Source: Calliopum simillimum
Lineage: Eukaryota; Arthropoda; Insecta; Diptera; Lauxaniidae
NCBI GenBank assembly: GCA_951812925.1
Contig: OX638370.1
Location: forward strand, 109,506,897-109,570,896
Direction: 5' to 3'
DNA length: 64,000 nucleotides
Notes under the pieces: model-generated
Told to the model about the DNA's origin: nothing
Database searches by the model: none
Seen by the model: the letters and a program-made list of their open reading frames with translations, nothing else
Position numbers and translations under genes: made by a program
Shown here: positions 33,928 to 44,200 of the stretch, piece by piece
Position numbering within the stretch: position 1 is the first letter of the stretch
How the letters are laid out: each line of letters begins with the position of its first letter

Positions 33928-36819
33928 TTAATTATAATAATTTTTCAATCTAAGTTTGAGTTGACCTTTTGACAAGCTAATGCTATATACTTCGCAATGA
34001 TTAATAAGAGTTGTCATGCGATTAAAAGGGGCTGAAGCCATATAATTAGTTCTACTAACCGGTTGATAAAATAATTGATTAGTGTTACGATTACTTCTTC
34101 GGTTAGTATTAAAATAAATATATTTAAGAAGCTCTGGTGCGGCAAGAGACCCTGTAATAAGCTGATGCAGATAAAGTATATCCGCTATATTTCTACGTGT
34201 ACTTAAAGACTGCATACGTAACAACATCAAACGATCCTCATAAGGAGGAATGTTTGAAGAATCCGTCCAATTAAAGCCTTTAAGAGCAAAACGAACAAAA
34301 TTTTTTTGAATTCTTTCAATTCTATCAATGTGTATATTATAAAATGGTGACCAAACTTGGCTAGCGTACTCTAAGTGAGGACGCACAATTGTATTATATA
34401 AAGTCACCGTTACTAAAGGGCTATTAAATTCTTTTGCCCATCGTTTTATAAAGCCAAGCAGTGATGAAGATTTTTTACAAATTTGATTAATATGTTCATT
34501 GAACGTTAGTTTAGCATCAAAATTTATACCAAGGTCTTTGACTGAACCGACACGACAGATTTGTTTATCATTAAATTTATAATTAAACTCTGCGATTTGA
34601 TTTTTTCTAGAAAAAGTCATTGTTTGGCATTTATCAGAATTGAGATGTAAGTTATTTTTACAACACCAAACTTCAAAAGATTTCAAGTCAGATTGAAGTA
34701 GGAAACTGTCTTCAGCTCCCTTCACGATCCTGTATATTTTCATATCATCTGCATATATTAGCAAATGAGAGTTTTTAATAATGTGAGTAACATCATTTAT
34801 TGCTAAAATAAACAGGAGAGGTCCCAAGTGGCTTCCTTGCGGAACACCTGAAGACGCAGTAAAAGGAGGTGACAACACCTTCCGAAATCTTATTTGATAT
34901 GAACGATCAGACAAATAAGATTCGATCCAACTGACAAAATTTAAAGGAAATCCAAGCTTTTTTAATTTAAACAAAATTAAGTTATGTGGTAGTTTGTCAA
35001 ATGCTTTACTGAAATCTGTGTAGATACAGTCAACTTGCCCACCAGAGTCCAAAGAATTTAATGTAAAAGAAGTGAAATCAAGAAGGTTAGATACTGTAGA
35101 TCTGCCATTAACAAAACCATGCTGACGTGATGTAATGACTTCACCACAGCACACCTTGACTTGATCGTATATAATTTTTTCAAAAAGCTTTGGTATTGAT
35201 GATAGCTTGGCTATGGGCCTGTAATTTGAAACATCATTTTTACATCCTTTCTTAAAGATTGGACTTATGAATGATTCCTTCCAAAATTGAGGAAAATAGT
35301 TATCGTTAATAGATTTATTAAATAAAAAACTGAGTGGATGACTCAAGATAGAGCTACAATTAATTAATAATGTTGCTGGAATACCATCAGGTCCACTTCC
35401 AATATCGTCATCAATAGATGCAATATATTTCTCCACGAGTTCAGGGGAGAAAGATATTGCATTAAATGAAACTTTCGGGTCAGTTTCCATGAATTCAAAA
35501 TAGGGGATGTCGGGGCTAAATAAGTCAGATGAAAAAGAATTTTTAAATAAGTTAGCAAACAACCCTGCAATTATTTCGGGGTTGCTGGTAAGCTCATCAC
35601 CAGTCTTGAACTCAGTCGGAAAACCGTCTGACTTTTTTTTTGAATTAATAAATCCCCAAAAATTCTTGGGGTCTTGGAGAATGTTCAGCTTCATTTTATT
35701 CAAATACTCAGAATAAACAGAAGCTGATTTTAATTTAAATTCGTCAAACAGTTTGTTGTAATTTTCTAAATCGTTTCGGTTTTGACTACAGATATATTTT
35801 TTCCAAGCCCTGTTACGACTATTACGAATTTTCTTTAAGTCTCTTGTATACCAAGGGTATGAAGAGTTATTAACGTATTTAAATGTATATGGCACTGCCA
35901 AAGCTATAGCTTTAAAAATTTCTTTATAGAAAAACTTAATGTTATTATCCAAAGAATTATTTTCAAAGAAGTTTAAAAAATTATTAACATTGTTCCTTAA
36001 AATGTCATTCAACTTCCAAAAGTCAGCTTTTTTGAAATTGAATTCATAAATTTTAATAGAAGAGCATTCATTATTTAAATTATTTTGATCTGATTGGTAC
36101 AATATATTCAAAGGTGGATGATAAGTATCAACCACACTTAGGGCATTGAAGGCGTTATTTACAACAACCTTACTACTATCTGTAACCAAAACTAAGTCAA
36201 GTTGTCGTCCGTGACAATTCGTTATACAACTAACTTGTTGTAAATCAGTTAAAATTTCGTCAACAAAAATTTGTTGTTGTCGGGTTTTAGGACATGACGC
36301 ATAATAATATGTGTCTTCCTCAGACAAAGTCCATTTAAGGTCAGGTAGATTGAAATCACCTAACAATAAAATGTCGTCATTAACGTCAAGTTTTTGAGTA
36401 ATGTACTCTACGGCCTGTGCAAGACTATCGTAGACTTCTATGCTACTATTAGGAGGAATATAGGTGTTAAGAATATATAAACTTGACTTGCGAATAGTAA
36501 CTTCTACGCATATTAGTTCAATGTCAGATACACAGGGAATGTCAAACAAAGAACTCGTCAAATGATTTTTTATTGCTATTAAAACGCCTCCACCAACTGG
36601 AGAAAGGTCATTTGTGTGTCTGTCTCTTCTAAAGACATTAAAACTATTGTCAAATAACTCCGAGTTAAGTATATTGTTATTTAACCAAGTCTCGGTAAAA
36701 ATGATAACATCCTCAGAAAAATTCTGAGTTGCTAAAAATAAATTATGCGTCTTTGAACGTAGGCCCCTTACATTTTGGTAGTAAAGGGATAGCCGATTTA
36801 GTTTTTTGAATTGTGTTTA
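33928..36819 (-). CDS. LINE ORF2: endonuclease and reverse transcriptase
   Basis: The open frame is about 963 codons to TAA at 33928. The first part is an AP-type endonuclease: LYYQNVRGLRSK (about residues 10-20), TETW (about 43), GGGVLIA, LLGDFNLPDLKW (about 155). The reverse transcriptase follows: NYRPIAKLSSIPKLFEKII, TDFSKAFDKLPHNL (about 600), SSGVPQGSHLGPLLF and the catalytic IYADD (about 687). The C-terminal part includes HLEYASQVWSPFY and RIQKNFVRFALKG, usual in this LINE group. It would nick target DNA and copy the RNA by target-primed reverse transcription. No in-frame ATG lies near the start of the frame; it overlaps the end of ORF1 in the -1 frame, where a slippery heptamer sits. 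No disabling lesion was seen. Confidence 0.9.
36764..36807 (-). promoter_or_regulatory. Candidate -1 frameshift signal joining ORF1 to ORF2
   Basis: On the minus strand ORF1 ends TCA AAA AAC TAA, so A AAA AAC (36801-36807) lies in the correct phase directly before the stop (36798-36800). Slipping back one base reads AAA AAA CTA AAT and continues into ORF2. Twelve bases downstream an 8 bp stem can form between CCCTTTAC (36781-36788) and GTAAGGGG (36764-36771), one pair being G-U, with a nine-base loop. This is the composition of programmed -1 frameshift sites. It is inference until tested; termination and reinitiation is the alternative. Confidence 0.6.
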
Positions 36820-37361
36820 TTAGAAAATCGAGCAGTCTTCTTAGTTTCTTTGAATTCAGAAATGAAGACATTATCGACCCATACTTTTGAATTGCAGACC
36901 GCAGGAAAATTATCAGAAGCCACCGTTATTTTAAAGGAAGCATGTGTTGGCTTATTGCCAAGTTTCCTACATGAAACATATGCGTCAAGAGTAATGACAT
37001 TATTCTGTCTTAAAAACTCTATAATATTGTCAGAAGTTGTGTCAGGGTGCAGCCGCGAAACAAAAATTGATTTCGATTTTGGCAATGCACGCAAGGAGAC
37101 AGGGATAACAACCGTATCAACAACTTGGGTATTGGTTGATGTTGACGGGGTTGGATGGACACTATTCGGCATATTCGACGAAGTTGTAGGAATAGAAGAA
37201 GATGAATTGACTGCAGCGACAGTGTTGTCTAAACTTTTAGTAAGCTTTCGTCTCGGTTTTCTTTTCTTTTTAAGGGACTTAGCTTTCTTGGTATGAGTTG
37301 GTATCGATGGAGTGGATGCAATAACCACAGAAGACGCGGTAATGGTATTATTGTGAAGCAA
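36798..37361 (-). CDS. LINE ORF1, RNA-binding-like protein
   Basis: About 187 codons. A basic, Ser/Thr-rich N-terminal part (KKAKSLKKKRKPRRKLTKSL) is followed by a domain SIFVSRLHPDTTSDNIIEFL...CRKLGNKPTHASFKITV...KVWVDNVFISEFKETKK. This resembles the single RRM-like domain of CR1/L2-type ORF1 proteins, which coat the element RNA. No ATG lies at the 5' end of the frame. An upstream frame starting MKMKRKYNKNQ (ATG 37453-37455) stops at 37348-37350 and would join ORF1 by a -1 shift, so the true N terminus was probably separated by a one-base change, or the first in-frame ATG is used and the protein is short. Confidence 0.75.
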   Translation of the reverse strand: MLHNNTITASSVVIASTPSIPTHTKKAKSLKKKRKPRRKLTKSLDNTVAAVNSSSSIPTTSSNMPNSVHPTPSTSTNTQVVDTVVIPVSLRALPKSKSIFVSRLHPDTTSDNIIEFLRQNNVITLDAYVSCRKLGNKPTHASFKITVASDNFPAVCNSKVWVDNVFISEFKETKKTARFSNKHNSKN

Positions 37362-37490
37362 GATTTACAAAGTTTAAATTGCGTATGTCATTATGTTGTA
37401 TTAGCTTTATTTGTATTTTGGCTTGATTTTTATTGTACTTCCTTTTCATTTTCATGTCTTGAAGTACGTCCTCGGATACAAAAGCGCTAG

Positions 37491-38085
37491 GGTATCATGT
37501 GCGTGAAATCTGTTGTTTGATTTAAGCTTTAAAGTGATCAAAGTGAATGGCATTTCCCAAGTTTTGTTTCGATTTCCATAAAATTTATAATGCTGATATA
37601 TTTTTTCATGTGGTTTTCAAAAATGCAATTATTTTTTAAATACAACGCTTAGTAAAAAGGATATTTAAATAAATAAAACAACTAAAGTATACTGGAAAAC
37701 ATTTTTGGTGCATACTTTTAGGCCAAATGAAAAGCATATGACATTTATTAAAATTCAAAGTCTTTGAAACATATAAAAGTATGCGCCAAACAAAAATTCG
37801 AAGCATTTGAAAAAATTTGCATACTTTGAGGGATGTACTTAAATGGTAGAAAATCACTGATTTTAACATAAATACGTTATATTCAAATAAATATTAAAAG
37901 TGTTCGTGGCAGTTAGGGGTCATGAATTTTCACTTTTCATAAAAAATTGTATCTCTTCTATCTATATGGTTTTGAGAGCTGCATATTAGTGTGTAGTACA
38001 CTTTTTTTGCTCTAATGAAAATTTGCCTTTTTAAGGTTTTAAATGCTAGAAAAGTTTTTCTAATTACTTTTGAAATTACTGTAAT
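37491..38085. other. Intergenic DNA, nothing recognised
   Basis: AT-rich. A weak inverted relation exists around 37710-37840 (TTTTGGTGCATACTTTTAGG against AAAAATTTGCATACTTTGAG) but no clear element was defined. Confidence 0.45.
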
Positions 38086-38864
38086 GCCCCAGACAGACGG
38101 CAGCTCTAATCTATATATTAATATGCAAGACAAAAACTTGTCCATATTTTTTTACTAAGCTGTAAATGGAGTACGACTTTAAACTATACACCATTATAAA
38201 GGTATTTTTGTGTAGATGTGCACAAAGGTAAAATTATATTAATATATTGACTTTCAGTCAAGTAAAATTATATACAAGTTTTTCAACATTAACAACATGT
38301 AAATACAAGGTAACACAGAGCTGAAAAAAAGAATAAAGCACAAAGAGAAAAACAAAAAGCAAAGCGTTGTCTTCATGTTTTTTGTTTTGTTTATATTTCA
38401 CTTGAATTATACTAGGGATGATAAATGAGCTTTTCTATTTGGTACTAAAAAGCAAAAAAAAAAGTACTAAAAGTGTCCAAAAAGTAACAAAATTATTTAA
38501 TACATTTGTGGTTGATTTTTGACCACTGGCCGATTCTTGTCTAGATTATAGAAGCGATAATGTGAAACTTTTCATTGCATGATTTTAGACATTTTTAAAT
38601 ACATATTTCATAGACATTGACTAAAAGAAAATTTCCCAATTCAGTGGCCAACAAATTCTAAAACATCAAAAACAAGATTAAAAGTGAGTTAAGCATCAGA
38701 AAAATCAGAAAAGCTTGTTAGAATTTTTTGAGCCCTGAATTGGAAAATTTTCATTTAGTCAATATCTATGAAATATGTATTTAAAGAATGCCTACAACCA
38801 TGCAATAAAAAGTTTCACATTATTGCGTCTGTAATGTACATTAGAGCTGCCGTCTTTCTGGGGC
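38086..38864. mobile_element. GCCCCAGACAGAC MITE, copy 2, interrupted
   Basis: The left end is GCCCCAGACAGACGGCAGCT and the right end AGCTGCCGTCTTTCTGGGGC. Without the Helitron-like insertion at 38110-38539 the element is 349 bp, matching the 338 and 321 bp siblings. Confidence 0.8.
38110..38539 (+). mobile_element. Helitron-like non-autonomous element, copy 2
   Basis: The 5' end TCTATATATTAATATGCAAG matches copy 1. The 3' part has hairpin TGGTTGATTTTTGACCA, ten bases, then CTTG where copy 1 has CTAG, followed by T. The base before it is A. Excising it restores CTCTAA/TCTAGATTATAGAAG, which fits the sibling MITE sequence TTAAATCTGGATTATAGACG at 4016-4050. The A/T insertion without duplication is therefore well supported. 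Confidence 0.75.
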
Positions 38865-38917
38865 TTAAAACATTGTCACGGCGAATCAGCTTTTCAGTTC
38901 GGTTCAGTGGCAGTTCA

Positions 38918-39050
38918 GACGGATATGGCTATATCGACTCAGGAGGTGACGCTGATCAAGAATATATACACTTTTCTTTGTCTGCCACTCTTCCTTCTTT
39001 GCGTTACAAACTGAAGGACGAAGTGAATATACCCTGGGTGTAGGGTATAA
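38918..39050 (-). mobile_element. Dispersed ~1 kb repeat, terminal fragment
   Basis: On the minus strand it reads TATACCCTACACCCAGGGTA, CACTTCGTCC, GCAAAGAAGGAAG, TATTCTTGATCAGCGTCACC, GAGTCGATATAGCCATATCC and stops there; the microsatellite and tandem part are missing. Confidence 0.8.
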
Positions 39051-40489
39051 AAATTCGAAAAAAAAATTTGGGTAAATATTGGTAAAGTCAATTTTGCTTA
39101 TGTTCAGAAATGTGAAACATAACCAAAAGAAGTGCTGTACTTCCGCTCCTCGAGGAAAATGCGATCTTTAATTTGATCTTCGACAGAACCTTCTTGCGTT
39201 GTGATATGGTTGCAAGTTTTTTGATTTCTTGCACTCGAACATTTTGAGTTCGAAACTTTAATCGATGAAATGACTTCGGAGTAAAAATCAATTGTAGAAC
39301 TTATTTTCTTTGTATAAATCAGAATTAATTCTCGAAATTCCGTAAAGTATTAAAGAATCTTGTCTAAAAGAAGAGAAATTTTAATTTTTGAAGGTCCAGT
39401 CCATTGACAAAAATTTATAGTTCGGCCTTCAATAATTCCGTAAGAAAGGCTCTTAGGAAAAACTATATTACTCTTCTCTTGAAAATTTTTATGCAAATTG
39501 AAAAAGGCCATTAAATAAACTTTAAAAATGCTTGAAATTTAAAATTCTTCTTTTTGCTTACATCTCATACGTAAAGTTATTGCCTACCATTTTTTGGAAC
39601 ACAATAAATCTTCCTTAGCGCAGAGCCAATTTTTCGCCTAAATCAAATTTTTCGTGCTAAGTCGTGCAAAAATAAATCTTCAGAAACTTTTTTTTGTTTT
39701 GCTGGCAAAAAAATTTCCTATAGTCACTTTTTCATATGATGCATTTTTTATCCTCAGACTTAGCCAATTTTGTTAGCAGACAAAAAAAAATTGCTGCAAG
39801 CATTCCCTTTCTTTTTTTTTTTTTTTTTTTGCTGCCAAAATTTACATTCATTCAAATCCATTCAAATTCAGTTGCTGCTCATGGAAGCGTTTAACAGCAA
39901 AAGTCTTGACGTTGCTGCTCTTCGCAAGTGCATGGGTGCATTTTGGTGTTGGTGTTGTGACAAATTTACCCATAGTTCTTACAGTTCTTGTCGGATATCC
40001 GTAGTTTCTTCCGTTCCACTCATCAGTATTGACTTTGATCGATGTGTTGTTTGTTGTTACTCAATCATTGTTTGCCTGATGTAATGTTGTTGGGGTTTTT
40101 TTGCTAGACTTTTTTTGATGTGCAACTTCTTCGCCACAGAAAGTTTTCTAATTTATTTAATGCATTGCATGCACTTGCTGCACGTGACATTTGACACAAT
40201 GCTATTGGCCATCGGTCAATATGTTAGTATAATATTTGTACAACTTTTTGCAACTTTTTTTTTTTAAATTTATTTGTTTAAAAAACCCATATATTAATTT
40301 AATGGTTTTTTGTCCTACTGTGGTCAATATCACAGATCTAATATAAATATTATCACAGAATACTAACTAAGTAATTGGTAAAAACAGTTGTTTAAGGCAT
40401 TGTTTAAAGAACGTGGTGCACAGTGTTGTGCAGAACTGTTAAAATATGTCCACTGACCTCACAAAATAGATTGCAGTGATTTTGGCGGG
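39051..40489. other. Intergenic DNA, no supported feature
   Basis: AT-rich, with a T-run of about 21 near 39810. The 104-codon frame at 39770-40084 starts in the homopolymer and shows no domain. Confidence 0.45.
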
Positions 40490-40925
40490 GATGTGGGGGT
40501 AACCTCCATACAAAAAATATTAGTAAAACGCTATATCTCTGCACCTGCAGTAGTAATTATTACAAAACTTTGTACACAGGAGTATACTACGTTTATCAAC
40601 AACCCTGCAAAAATTGAGGGAAATTCAACAAGGGGGCGTTGCACCCCCCATACAAATAAACATATCAATTACTATATCTTTGCATCTGTTGCAGTTATTA
40701 CTACAAAACTTTATATGGGGAATGTGTATTTTATTTACAAAATACTATACGAATATAGGTGGAGTTAAATATGGCGGCTTTGCACCCCCACACTAAAATA
40801 CTTAAAATACTTTATTTATGTACCTTCATCATCATTAAATTTGGTACACATGAATGTATGGAAAAAATTTAAAGAGGGGACGCTGCACCCTCCACACAAA
40901 ACACAGTTGCAATGTTTTACCTATG
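40490..40925 (+). repeat. Imperfect tandem repeat, GGGGGCGTTGCACCCCCC units
   Basis: About four diverged units of 110-140 bp each contain a G-run/C-run motif (GATGTGGGGGTAACCTCCAT, AGGGGGCGTTGCACCCCCCA, GCGGCTTTGCACCCCCAC-like, GGGGACGCTGCACCCTCCAC) followed by TACAAA and an ATATCTTTGCATCTG-like stretch. The motif resembles the GAGGGCGTGGCACCTCCCAT units of the dispersed 1 kb repeat, so it may be an old relative. Confidence 0.55.
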
Positions 40926-41040
40926 CAAAAGTGTATGGCGAAATTGTTTTGCGATAAAGTGCGAGGACTTAAACCTCACGTGTCGTCAATCCGGTGCAAA
41001 GCGGTGCTGTTAGGTTTTTAGTCCAATATGCAATGCCTCA

Positions 41041-41522
41041 ATGTGGGCTTTATTTCATTCATAGAAGTACTTTATCTCAAATGTTTTTTTCGACTAGTAC
41101 TCATTAGCTCAGTTTCTTAAACTAAGACTTCAGTACAAAATATGGAAATAGAATGTTTCAAAACGAAAATCTCTCCCTAAAACTATGCAATGTTGTTTTT
41201 TTTAATATTTGACATTTCAAACAGTAAGCCAATAAATAAAAAAAAAAATTATTTTGCATAGTTTTAGGTGGCAATTTTCGTTTTTTAACATCCTTTTTTC
41301 ATATTTTGTACTGATGTTTTAGATTCGCTATAACTTCTTCAACTTTAATAATTTGAGGAAACTTTATAAAGATGAATTTTATGATTTGGGCTTTGGCTAT
41401 GGGCTTTAATTTTATGAAGTGTACTTGACACCTTAAGGTGGTAGAAACTGAGATAATGAGTACAACTAGACGATAAAAACATTTGAGATAAAGTGTTTCT
41501 ATAAATGAAGTATAGCCCACAT
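41041..41522. repeat. 482 bp palindrome
   Basis: The left arm ATGTGGGCTTTATTTCATTC...CTCAAATG pairs with the right arm CATTTGAGATAAAGTG...GAAGTATAGCCCACAT. The inner arms also pair (GTACAAAATATGGAAATAGA against TTTTTTCATATTTTGTAC), nearly to the centre. A half copy lies at 3085-3360. The short frames here are chance. Confidence 0.8.
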
Positions 41523-42046
41523 CGAGACATTCATTTACAACGATATATTATACTTGATAATCGGTCAAATGGCGGAGCAATAAGAAAAAATCAAATCGCG
41601 GATTATTTAGAGGTCGAAAAATAAATGTTTTTTTCGTTAAAAATCAAAACCGATAATCTTTCAAAATGGGCGGCTTAAAGCAAACTTTTTTTTTTGTATG
41701 GGCAGGTTCCATATATAAAAAATTTACATAGTGCTTAGTACAAGTGTCATTAAAAGTAATGCAGTCGAACTTCTTGCAGACACTAACATAGATACAGTTA
41801 TTGCAAGGTTATCGCAAATACTAGGTGTATTTCGGCAAGAGATCGTGATATTTCACATATAAGCAACATTTTTTAAATGCCGCGTTGTCAGGTAACTGAT
41901 TTTTGGCCAAACCAAAGATAGTGCCAATACTAGTTTAAAATTTATTTTGACATACACCATATATACTATTATATATGTATGTTAGAAAAAGGCATTTCAA
42001 TAATTTCCTTCTGCAAATTTTTTTAATCCGAAATGCAATAATTAAT
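41523..42046. other. Intergenic DNA, nothing recognised
   Basis: AT-rich. A short stretch near 41640-41700 (AACCGATAATCTTTCAAAAT...GGCGGCTTAAAGC) is the inverse of sequence near 3040-3080, placing it at the edge of the 41 kb palindrome family. Confidence 0.4.
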
Positions 42047-42367
42047 GCCCCAGACAGACGACAGCTTAAATCTCAATTACAGACGCAATAATATGAAGCT
42101 TTTATTGCATGATTTTAGGCATTTTTTAAATACTAAAAGAAAATTTACAAATTCAGGGTCCAAAAAATTCGAATTAGCTTTTCTGATGCTTAACTCACTA
42201 TTAATCTTGTTTTTGATGTTTTAGAATCGTTTGGCCCCTGAATTGGGAAATTTTCTTTTAGTCAATGTCTATGAAATATGCATATAAAAAATGCCTAAAA
42301 TCATGCAATAAAATGCTTCACATTATGGCGTCTGTAATGTGCATTAGAGCTGCCGTCTGTCTGGGGC
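42047..42367. mobile_element. GCCCCAGACAGAC MITE, copy 3
   Basis: 321 bp, ends GCCCCAGACAGACGACAGCT and AGCTGCCGTCTGTCTGGGGC. It is flanked by ATTAAT on both sides, which could be a target duplication but is itself palindromic. Confidence 0.85.
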
Positions 42368-42961
42368 ATTAATTAACAAAAAATGTTAATTACAATTTTT
42401 GGAATAAAAAAAAATCCCCTCGTTGTGTTCCAAAATTTTAATTAAATTATAAGTTTTACTTAAAATTCCGTGCGAAATTTCAATCAATATAATCAGCTTG
42501 TGCAAATTATTGAAATAACTTTTGCTTTTTCTCGGAACCACTCTATGAAGCCAACACTCTGATACTCGTACTTATAATATACGAGTAAATAAATAAATAA
42601 AACTTTTTTTTCGCTTGAAATGCTTCTGTATCGTTCAATTAAAGTTGAACGTGATTGTTTCCATGTGATTGGGGTGAAATTTTTTTCAGCCACTCGATGG
42701 CACTACAATTTTTAGTGTTGTCAGAAAAATTTAGTGATTGCGATTTTAATTGACAATGCGGTCTGTTCTATTTTTTTGGCAACACTTTTTATTTAAAACT
42801 TAAGAGATATGCAATTTCATTAAATGAAATATATAGTTGAAAAAAGTAGAACTAAATAGAGATTCAGATATTTCATACCATTACAAAAAAATCATTTAGT
42901 GGATTTCGATAAAAAGGTATAACAAGTTGCTAAAACAAAAGATTGTTAAAAAATTGTTATA
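42368..42961. other. Intergenic DNA, nothing recognised
   Basis: AT-rich with no supported feature. Confidence 0.45.
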
Positions 42962-44198
42962 CGTAGGGCACTACTTATGATTCGGTAATAGCAAATAATA
43001 GCAAACATTTTGAGTTGAAAATGGCGTTATTGTTTTTCAAGATATTCCTCTTGATGATCAATACACTTTTGCATTCGTTCAAAACATTTGTCATAGCAGT
43101 TTTCCCATTCCTCTTGAGACACCTCCAAAACATGGTTTTTGAGCACTTCAACTGCTTCTTTGGCGCTCGTAAATCGTTGACCATGCAGTTTACCTTTGAT
43201 GTTCGGGAACAAGAAGAAGTCATTGGGTGCCAAATCAGGACTGTATGGAGGATGAGTCATCAATTCGATGTTTTGACTGCTCAAAAATTCACCTGTTTCA
43301 CGAGATGTGTGAGAGCTCGCATTGTCATGATGGAGAGTGATTCGTCTTCGGGGGTTGGTTTTATGAATTTCTCTGAAGACTTCCGGCAAACAAATGGTCG
43401 TATACCACTCAAAATTGACCGTTCTACGTTGCTCAAGCGGAATAGTGGCTACATTACCCATTCGGCCGAAGAAACAGGTGACCATTTGCTTCGCTGTGCT
43501 TCTTTGCTTCTTCCAATACGCTCATACGCATACATCCATGATTCATCACCTGTCACGATCTTATACACGTCTTTGGAAACACCACGGTTGAATTTTTTAA
43601 TCATTTTCTTACACCAAACTATGCGAGCCTTTTTTTAGCGATTGATAAATTATGGGGTTTCCAACGAGAACAAACGTTTTTTACAACTAAGTGTTCAAGC
43701 AATATCGAATGTATTGAAGTGGAACTAATGTAGAAGGATGCTTCTATCTCACAATATGTCACATGATGATCTTTCGTAATCAGTTCATGCACCGCATCGA
43801 TGTTTTGTGGCACAACAACCGATTTTGGACGACCTTCACGGAATTCGTCGGTGACCGAACTCCGACCACAATTGAAATCATTATACCAACCATATGCTGT
43901 GGTTTTTGATGGTGCTTTATTGCTAAATAACGAACTGAGTTCATCGACACATTCTTGTTGAGATAATCCACGTCGAAAGTTGTGAAAAATAATCCAACGA
44001 AAACCTTTTCTTGAAATTTCCATTTTTTTGGCCAAATTGATTTTCTTAACTCACTGGAAACAAAACAAATAGCACTTGTCCACCAAAACGTTGTGAGTAC
44101 GTTTATGCTAAAAAATTTCAAGCTTTATTACGATGTTGCCAGATTTTAGCTATTGACATTAGTGTTGCCAGTTCCCGAAATATAAGTAGTGCCCATCG
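42962..44198 (-). mobile_element. Mariner element, 1.24 kb, inactive
   Basis: The terminal repeats are CGTAGGGCACTACTTATGAT at the left and the near complement AAATATAAGTAGTGCCCATCG at the right, with TA at 42960-42961 and 44199-44200. It encodes one transposase on the minus strand and is close to the usual 1.25-1.3 kb of mariners. Confidence 0.85.
43027..44023 (-). pseudogene. Mariner transposase (D,D34D), broken
   Basis: From ATG 44021-44023 it reads MEISRKGFRWIIFHNFRRGL, then the second helix-turn-helix (GISGTSIH-like FYISSTSIHSILLEH) and SIAKKRLA, where the frame is lost. The next frame gives IVTGDESWMYAYE with the first catalytic Asp. After a deletion of about 20 codons and another shift, the C-terminal part (43485-43027) is intact: CFFGRMGNVATIPLEQRRTV, LHHDNASSH (second Asp) and HPPYSPDLAPNDFFLFP (third Asp, 34 residues later), ending EEYLEKQ. 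All three catalytic residues survive, but the lesions prevent a full protein. Confidence 0.9.
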
Positions 44199-44200
44199 TA

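Larger units (their letters stand above)
33850..37490 (-). mobile_element. Non-LTR retrotransposon (CR1/Jockey-like), nearly full length
   Basis: It has two overlapping minus-strand ORFs: an RNA-binding-like ORF1 (36798-37361) and an endonuclease-reverse transcriptase ORF2 (33928 to about 36819). Codon use is more even than in the surrounding DNA, and ORF2 has no internal stop, so insertion was recent. The 3' end is placed near 33850 by the end of GC-richer sequence, and the 5' end near 37490; neither is exact because no target duplication was identified. The assignment to the CR1/Jockey side of LINEs rests on the RT motifs and the ORF1 type and was not tested by phylogeny. Confidence 0.85.

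Noticed and set aside
39770..40084. 104-codon frame with a poly-F start
   Set aside because: It begins in a T homopolymer and has no domain or conserved pattern.
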